Below, piece after piece: positions 59,307 to 64,000 of a stretch of 64,000 bases of DNA. Source of the stretch: a virus. The stretch is taken from positions 29,864 to 93,863 of the IMG/VR virus record IMGVR_UViG_3300045972_000146. The stretch is one strand, 5' to 3'. The position numbers and the translations under genes are program-made. The stretch's first letter is position 1; each line of letters starts with the position of its first letter. Below the pieces are notes generated by a model. That model did not search any database and was not told where the DNA came from. It worked only from the letters and a program-made list of their open reading frames with translations.

Positions 59307-60785
59307 TTAATCAATCACGTCCATGATCAATTCCCCACACGCTCTTGGGTCACGCACCATGATACCGACTTCACCTAAGAAGTGTACTGAGTAACCATCC
59401 TTTGCATTTGAACGCAAAGTATTGATAGATTTACCATATCCAGCTCCAGGGGTTACAGAACCACCAGTATGCCACATAACCATTTCTCTATCTTTTCTAG
59501 CTACCTTAACGATATTAGCTTCACCATCTCTTGTACCGAAGTCTAAGAAAGTAAATCTGTAAGATTCAACTGGCTTACCAGTGATTGGATGTAATTTACG
59601 GTTATGAACGATATCATCGTACATAGGTAAATGTTTAACAGTTAATTCAATACCGTTAGTCATCTTGTAAGTCGTGAACTGACCACCTAAGGTTAATTCT
59701 TGACCATTACCAGTGATAAATTTAGTATCAATTAAGTTAAAGGCTCCCATTTTTTCTTTCAATACACGGTCAAATTCACGCATACCCATCTCGCCAGTAA
59801 AGGCTACGAATTTACGTTCGTTAGTTCCCAACATATTGTAAGACATATCAAATAAGAAGTCTTCCATTAAATCAGCATTCAATTCAGTATAATATCTACG
59901 GTTAGAAGGAGCAATCTGTTGTAACAGACCAGCACCGATATAAACCGGACGACCATTAGTACCCATCAAATCAGTAGTTCCATCAGGATTAGCATTGTAT
60001 TTAGAATAAACTAATTGTCTTTCTAAACGTTTGTTCCATTCACGAGCAGCTTTCCATTCCTGGAAGTCAGACCATAGATAAGAAGTTTTGCCAGTCTTAG
60101 GGTCTTTAAGTGCGATTGCTAATACAGTACTATAAGCGGTACCAGTAATATCATAAGACAAACGAACTGTAGTCAAATGATTATGCAATTTGATATGAGT
60201 ATTGTAGTTGATGATATCTGCTTCTTCAGAATATTCTTCGTAGGCAGAACCTAAACGAGATACTTGACATCCAGCAACTAAATATTTACCAGGTACGTAA
60301 GAGGTAGCTTGACTATCAGCGATGAAACAAGTATAAACCCATTCGTTACCATCTTGGTAAGGTGCACCAGATACACGTAATTGATATTCTTTATCATCTA
60401 ATTCAATGATAGCACCAGGTCCAAACCATTTGTCTTCTAAAGACAACATGATAGGAGTGTTTCCTAATCCAGCTTGAGTGGTTGGGCCTGTTACAACACT
60501 ACCATTCCATTTTGCAGAACGAATAGTAACTGCACGATCTGAATCAATCATTACTGACCATCTAAATTCGCGTTGATCGATTACCATAGTTTTTCCAAGA
60601 CCACCTGTTAAGAAGTCAAGAGCAGAACTATAGCCATCATCTTTAGTACCGAACACGTAAGAAATTACGCTAGATACTTCATGAGGTTTAACCAACAATG
60701 CGTTTGAAAGCATGTTTTCGTCTACTAGATCTGAAAACCATTTTCCACGGTATAGTTGTAGGTTATTTAAAATTCCATTATCCAT
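59307..60785 (-). CDS. Major capsid protein (HK97-fold, crAss-like)
   Basis: A 492-residue major capsid protein. Diagnostic patterns by eye are the N-terminal LQLYRGKWFSDLV, the FVAFTGEMGMREFDRVLKEK stretch (about 326-345) and LTLGGQFTTYKMTNGIELTV (about 362-381) followed by LPMYDDIVHNRKLHPITGKP and SYRFTFLDFG. These are close to the order in crAss-like capsid proteins. The size fits, the scaffold gene is immediately upstream, and G+C and codon use are higher than in most neighbours, as expected for the most abundant product. The start lies in an A/T-rich leader without an SD. A small hairpin (CCCA/TGGG) follows the stop. It assembles into the icosahedral head. Confidence 0.85.
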   Translation of the reverse strand: MDNGILNNLQLYRGKWFSDLVDENMLSNALLVKPHEVSSVISYVFGTKDDGYSSALDFLTGGLGKTMVIDQREFRWSVMIDSDRAVTIRSAKWNGSVVTGPTTQAGLGNTPIMLSLEDKWFGPGAIIELDDKEYQLRVSGAPYQDGNEWVYTCFIADSQATSYVPGKYLVAGCQVSRLGSAYEEYSEEADIINYNTHIKLHNHLTTVRLSYDITGTAYSTVLAIALKDPKTGKTSYLWSDFQEWKAAREWNKRLERQLVYSKYNANPDGTTDLMGTNGRPVYIGAGLLQQIAPSNRRYYTELNADLMEDFLFDMSYNMLGTNERKFVAFTGEMGMREFDRVLKEKMGAFNLIDTKFITGNGQELTLGGQFTTYKMTNGIELTVKHLPMYDDIVHNRKLHPITGKPVESYRFTFLDFGTRDGEANIVKVARKDREMVMWHTGGSVTPGAGYGKSINTLRSNAKDGYSVHFLGEVGIMVRDPRACGELIMDVID

Positions 60786-60815
60786 ATTATATAAAACTTA
60801 GTTTTATTGTTTTAA

Positions 60816-61940
60816 TTATTTAGCTCTTAACTGATTTGCAGCCATTGTCCATAAAGGCATTGCAGAGCCATTGTTTATTGTTTGTTTTGATCCACTTACT
60901 TTATTGGTCCTTAATGTATTCTTAAGTCTTTCTGTTGCAGACGTTTCGCCAGATCTTTTAGCCTGTTCTAACAATACGTCACCTTTCATAGTGAAGTATG
61001 CAGATTCTATTAAGTTCTTAACTATTTTAGAAGGATTTGAGTAGTCTTTTTGATACTTCGTGCTTCCATCAGATTCAACTTTAAGTAAATAGTTCTTTAA
61101 AATAGACTTATCTTCTTTAGGAATCTTAATACCTCGAACGTCCGTAAGGGCCTCTATCTGTTCTACAACGTTGTTGTAAAATTTTTGTTGCTCCTGCATA
61201 CTAGTCTCATAGGCCATTCTCTGATTCTCTAATAGCTCTTTTTTCTTTTGTTCTTTTGATTCCTTTAAAAATTCTACAGCATCAGTGGCTTCGTCCTCTA
61301 AAAGATCAGCATCTTCATACTTCTCTAATTTTCTTTTTATCTGGATATCACTAAAACCCTTATCCGTTAAGAATTGTCTAACTACTTCTTTCTGCGTATA
61401 TTCATCAGTAAGATCTAATTTATCATAATCTACATCGACATTAGACTTAGCAACGTAATCAGATAGAGTTCCTCCATTTCTAACGTATTCATCAATAGCA
61501 GCTACTTCGTCATTTGCATATACTGGTTTGCTACTTTCTTCTACGGCGGTCTTCATGTAGTTAACAAAGTCTTCTACTGATTTTGGCTTATCATCATCAG
61601 TAACTCCTTCCCAGCCTACCTGTTCGGCAATAGCATCAAAGAATGCGGTGACTTGTTCTATTTCAGCATCGTCTTCATGACTTTCTACTTCTACTGGAAT
61701 TCCATCTACCCCAGGAGTTCCAGGCTCTCCACTAGGATCACCTTTAGAATCATCAGTAGCGACTGGAGTAATTTCAACTACATCGTCGTCTTCTGTTAAG
61801 TCAGACTCAACTTCTACGGTATCATTAGTTCTATCATTTGGGTCTTCTACTATTTCTACCCCTTTAAATTTTGCGTTCTCATTAGGAGATAGAGTATCAA
61901 AGATAGCATCAAATCCGCCTAGTACATCGTTTGTTTTCAT
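60816..61940 (-). CDS. Capsid scaffold protein, 374 aa
   Basis: A 374-residue protein directly upstream of the capsid gene (30-nt gap). The first 150 residues are very acidic and disordered (for example EVESDLTEDDDVVEI, about 43-57), the middle is a long coiled coil (about 195-275, KESKEQKKKELLENQ), and the C-terminus is basic. This acidic / coiled-coil / basic-tail layout and the position are standard for phage scaffolding proteins. The tail would contact the capsid protein. No protease motif is seen, and the scaffold is probably removed during maturation. Confidence 0.75.
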   Translation of the reverse strand: MKTNDVLGGFDAIFDTLSPNENAKFKGVEIVEDPNDRTNDTVEVESDLTEDDDVVEITPVATDDSKGDPSGEPGTPGVDGIPVEVESHEDDAEIEQVTAFFDAIAEQVGWEGVTDDDKPKSVEDFVNYMKTAVEESSKPVYANDEVAAIDEYVRNGGTLSDYVAKSNVDVDYDKLDLTDEYTQKEVVRQFLTDKGFSDIQIKRKLEKYEDADLLEDEATDAVEFLKESKEQKKKELLENQRMAYETSMQEQQKFYNNVVEQIEALTDVRGIKIPKEDKSILKNYLLKVESDGSTKYQKDYSNPSKIVKNLIESAYFTMKGDVLLEQAKRSGETSATERLKNTLRTNKVSGSKQTINNGSAMPLWTMAANQLRAK

Positions 61941-61962
61941 AATTATTATTTATAATTGTATT

Positions 61963-62709
61963 TTATTTTTTATATTTAAGCAAATTCATGCTATTATCTA
62001 TTCTTGCTGGACTATTTGGTAGTATAGATGGAATCACTTTTGTAGTGTCTACTATATTCTGGACATTTAAGTCTTTCTTTAAGACATTGTCTCTAAGGTC
62101 AACTATTCTTTTTCCATATATAGGGTTCTCCATTACATTTAGTCCGGACTTAGGGATTTTAACTCCATACATATTATCGGTTATTTCTCCATGTCCCGGA
62201 ATTATCAAATGAGTTCCTTTCTCCCCGGTGCCGTTATAATACTGCAATTGATGTAAATCATCTAAATGGCCAGCTTTCCTTGCGGCCGATAATTTATTAT
62301 GCATTATTAGAACAGAGTCATCTATAGGAGAAGTTGCTTTATCAAAATTTCTAGAACTGTTCAATATTCTTCCTGGATTATCTGGATCCAACTTTCCAAA
62401 TTTACTTTCCTGAAATAGTATAGCTAGTGCATTCCATGGATCTTCTCCTCTCATTTTTGCACTTCTAACCGCCTCTACCATTGGATCTGTAGGATAATCA
62501 TCAGTCTTAAGATCTTTATTTGGATTAATAGGTTCTCCGCTAGTAGCATTTACAGTCCTTCTATCCTTTATTCGTATACTAGGAGGAGTTGGAATTTTTA
62601 TTTGAGCAGGAGCCTGTACTTTTGGAAATACAGATTGATCTAATCCAAATGGAGTTCCGTCCGGAAAGGACGGATCTACCATGTTGTTATTTTGTATTAG
62701 TATTGGCAT
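61963..62709 (-). CDS. Lysozyme-like (transglycosylase) virion protein, 248 aa
   Basis: A 248-residue protein with a proline-rich N-terminus and a lysozyme-like core from about residue 78. LAILFQESKFGKLDPDNPG (about 95-113) has the catalytic-glutamate context (A-x-x-x-QES-x-FG) of lytic transglycosylases, followed by DDSVLIMHNKL and YYNGTGEKG, the usual C-terminal lobe motifs. It would cut peptidoglycan, probably as a virion-associated wall hydrolase used at entry or as part of lysis. It lies between the portal-linked homing endonuclease (1-nt gap) and the scaffold gene. Confidence 0.65.
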   Translation of the reverse strand: MPILIQNNNMVDPSFPDGTPFGLDQSVFPKVQAPAQIKIPTPPSIRIKDRRTVNATSGEPINPNKDLKTDDYPTDPMVEAVRSAKMRGEDPWNALAILFQESKFGKLDPDNPGRILNSSRNFDKATSPIDDSVLIMHNKLSAARKAGHLDDLHQLQYYNGTGEKGTHLIIPGHGEITDNMYGVKIPKSGLNVMENPIYGKRIVDLRDNVLKKDLNVQNIVDTTKVIPSILPNSPARIDNSMNLLKYKK

Positions 62710-62710
62710 A

Positions 62711-63379
62711 TTATTTCTGTCCTACTACTTTATGATATTCTTCTTTACTTATAATAAATATAGTTGCATTGTATTTTTCAAGTCTACCCTGTTTGTTATT
62801 TATAACGTATCCAGTAGTACTATGCCCTATATTTAGAGATCTTTCTAAATCCTTATATCCATAATAATGAAATACGTCTCCATTATCAAAAACTATTTTT
62901 AGAAATTTATTTCCTTTTTTATTATTAAAATCAGAATATCTTTTTATTGTTTTTTCTTTTATTTTATTTATAGACGACTCTTTCATATCATCAGACCAAT
63001 CTGACCATATCCTATATTTTATATCGCCATCTTTATATTTTTTCTTTAAAGTATCTGATTGAGACTTTCTGAACGCTCCAGGAATATATCCGTTTGCGGT
63101 TCTTCTACATAAATTATAACCCACATTGCCAAATGGTTTGAAATAATCTAAATAATATTGTTCAAATTCAATACACTCTAATGGACTACATTCCTCTAAT
63201 ATTGAAAAGTTAAAATAATTTCTATTCTTATTCCACGCGCATTGAAGATGTTTGTTATAATGAGATCCTTTGTTTAATAGAAATTTATGGACATAAAATC
63301 TTTTTTCTATATTTATAGAACTCCCAATATATATTTTCCCATTAAACTTATTTTCTATTTTGTATACTCCTGAAATCAT
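62711..63379 (-). CDS. GIY-YIG homing endonuclease, 222 aa
   Basis: A 222-residue GIY-YIG endonuclease: GVYKIENKFNGKIYIGSSIN (4-23, GVY and YIG), IEKRFYVHK with catalytic Arg27, and a glutamate region EFEQYYLDYF (about 71-80). The C-terminal part (about 95-222) is basic, for target binding, but has no clear NUMOD repeat. It overlaps the end of the portal gene by 4 nt (ATGA) and precedes the lysozyme-like gene by 1 nt, so it is embedded in the head gene cluster. It is A/T-rich compared with the neighbouring capsid genes, a sign of a mobile gene. Confidence 0.82.
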   Translation of the reverse strand: MISGVYKIENKFNGKIYIGSSINIEKRFYVHKFLLNKGSHYNKHLQCAWNKNRNYFNFSILEECSPLECIEFEQYYLDYFKPFGNVGYNLCRRTANGYIPGAFRKSQSDTLKKKYKDGDIKYRIWSDWSDDMKESSINKIKEKTIKRYSDFNNKKGNKFLKIVFDNGDVFHYYGYKDLERSLNIGHSTTGYVINNKQGRLEKYNATIFIISKEEYHKVVGQK

Positions 63380-64000
63380 CTCTCTCCACTAGTCTTATTC
63401 TTAAGTGCGGTACTTGCTTTTAATTTCTCTCTTGCCATTGCAGCTTTATCCTTAATCACTTGCATTGACTTTTCGTGTTGCATTCTTTTATCCTCTAGAT
63501 TAAGCTTTTCTCTCTCTAAGTCTATCTTCTTATTCTCTATCTGCTTTTGAACCTCTATCTTCTTATGCTCAGCATTTATTTTCAACGAAGTTTCTCTTTC
63601 TTTCTCAGATAATTCAATCTGCCTATTCATAGCATCTGCATTTGCCTGTTGAGTTCTAAGCCCTAAGTCCGCGATCTCCATAGGATCAGGTATACCATTG
63701 TTATTCTGATCTAAGTCTTGTTGAAGTTTATATACGTCAATCTCAGCAACTGTAATTCTAGTCTGACTTTCGGTATCGATCTTATACTTAGCAAGTTCAA
63801 GTTCTTGTTGCTTCATCTCAACTTCCTGTTGTTTAACAGTATTTTGTTCTTGAATCAACTGCATTTGTCTTTGATTTTCTTGATCAGCAATTTCCTTCTG
63901 TTGTTGCATTCTCCTTTGCTCTATATCACTAAGCTTATTCTTTATTTGAGATATACTATCTAATGTCATGATCTCAGCTATATCAAGTATACTGGCTCCA
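63376..64000 (-). CDS. Portal protein, C-terminal part (runs off the window)
   Basis: The reading frame is open to the window edge. Upstream of the ATG at 63967-63969 the frame continues GASILDIAEI without a stop, so the visible 197 residues plus at least 10 more are the end of a longer protein. The sequence is a long glutamine/glutamate-rich coiled coil (about 5-60 and 105-185) broken by DQNNNGIPDPME (about 87-98), an EF-hand-like calcium loop. The ending ASTALKNKTSGER is basic. This C-terminal coiled-coil tail is typical of crAss-like portals, and the order portal, (homing endonuclease), lysozyme-like, scaffold, capsid agrees. It would be the DNA-packaging ring. Confidence 0.65.
   Translation of the reverse strand, partial: GASILDIAEIMTLDSISQIKNKLSDIEQRRMQQQKEIADQENQRQMQLIQEQNTVKQQEVEMKQQELELAKYKIDTESQTRITVAEIDVYKLQQDLDQNNNGIPDPMEIADLGLRTQQANADAMNRQIELSEKERETSLKINAEHKKIEVQKQIENKKIDLEREKLNLEDKRMQHEKSMQVIKDKAAMAREKLKASTALKNKTSGER

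Overview
The window looks like about two thirds of a crAss-like phage genome (order Crassvirales) infecting a member of the Bacteroidota. Four things support this. (1) The virion gene order is portal end, scaffold, HK97-type major capsid protein, connector proteins, IHF-like protein, tail-stabilisation protein, very large muzzle-type tail protein, internal 'cargo' proteins, then a giant protein carrying the D-x-D-x-D RNA polymerase signature. (2) The genome is split into two convergent arms. (3) Almost every gene starts in an A/T-rich context without a Shine-Dalgarno (SD) sequence, as is usual in Bacteroidota. (4) One tail protein carries a FISUMP domain, which is typical of Bacteroidota. No recoded stop codons are needed to read the long genes.

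Left arm, + strand, 1-13538. The first 2 kb has no open reading frame and is a candidate giant non-coding RNA or leader. It is followed by two unknown genes (2023-3067) that, unlike everything else here, have strong SD sequences. Then come unknown small genes and a compact replication block: loader-like protein, DnaB-type helicase, RecA-fold ATPase, SSB with an acidic DLPF tip, DnaG-like primase, MoxR-type AAA+ ATPase with a VWA partner, and a RecB/Cas4-type PD-(D/E)XK nuclease. Several of the gaps in this arm (3068-3340, 3770-3976, 6643-6734, 9079-9209, 11630-12007) hold compact inverted-repeat structures, some with mutually exclusive pairings. They look like structured leaders or small RNAs.

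The arms meet at a strong bidirectional terminator (13546-13587). Right arm, - strand, transcribed from 64000 down to 13637. In transcription order it holds: the C-terminal end of the portal (its start lies outside the window), a GIY-YIG homing endonuclease, a lysozyme-like protein, the scaffold, the major capsid protein, a second GIY-YIG endonuclease, connector proteins, an abundant virion protein with its own terminator, small fibre adaptors, two collagen-like fibres, a FISUMP/LamG adhesin, a holin/spanin-like lysis cluster, and ring/IHF-like/tail-stabilisation proteins. These are followed by a muzzle-type tail protein apparently split in two, two internal proteins, the 4533-residue RNA polymerase-containing giant protein, a small ferritin-like protein, and a 2012-residue polyvalent protein.

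Working model: the giant proteins and cargo proteins are packaged and injected. The injected RNA polymerase transcribes early genes, the left arm replicates the DNA, and the right arm builds the particle and lyses the cell. Terminase, most of the portal and any DNA polymerase lie outside this window. The observations most worth following are the ORF-less 2 kb with its SD-led genes, the set of leader RNAs, the giant RNA polymerase fusion with a zincin-like motif, and the split muzzle gene.
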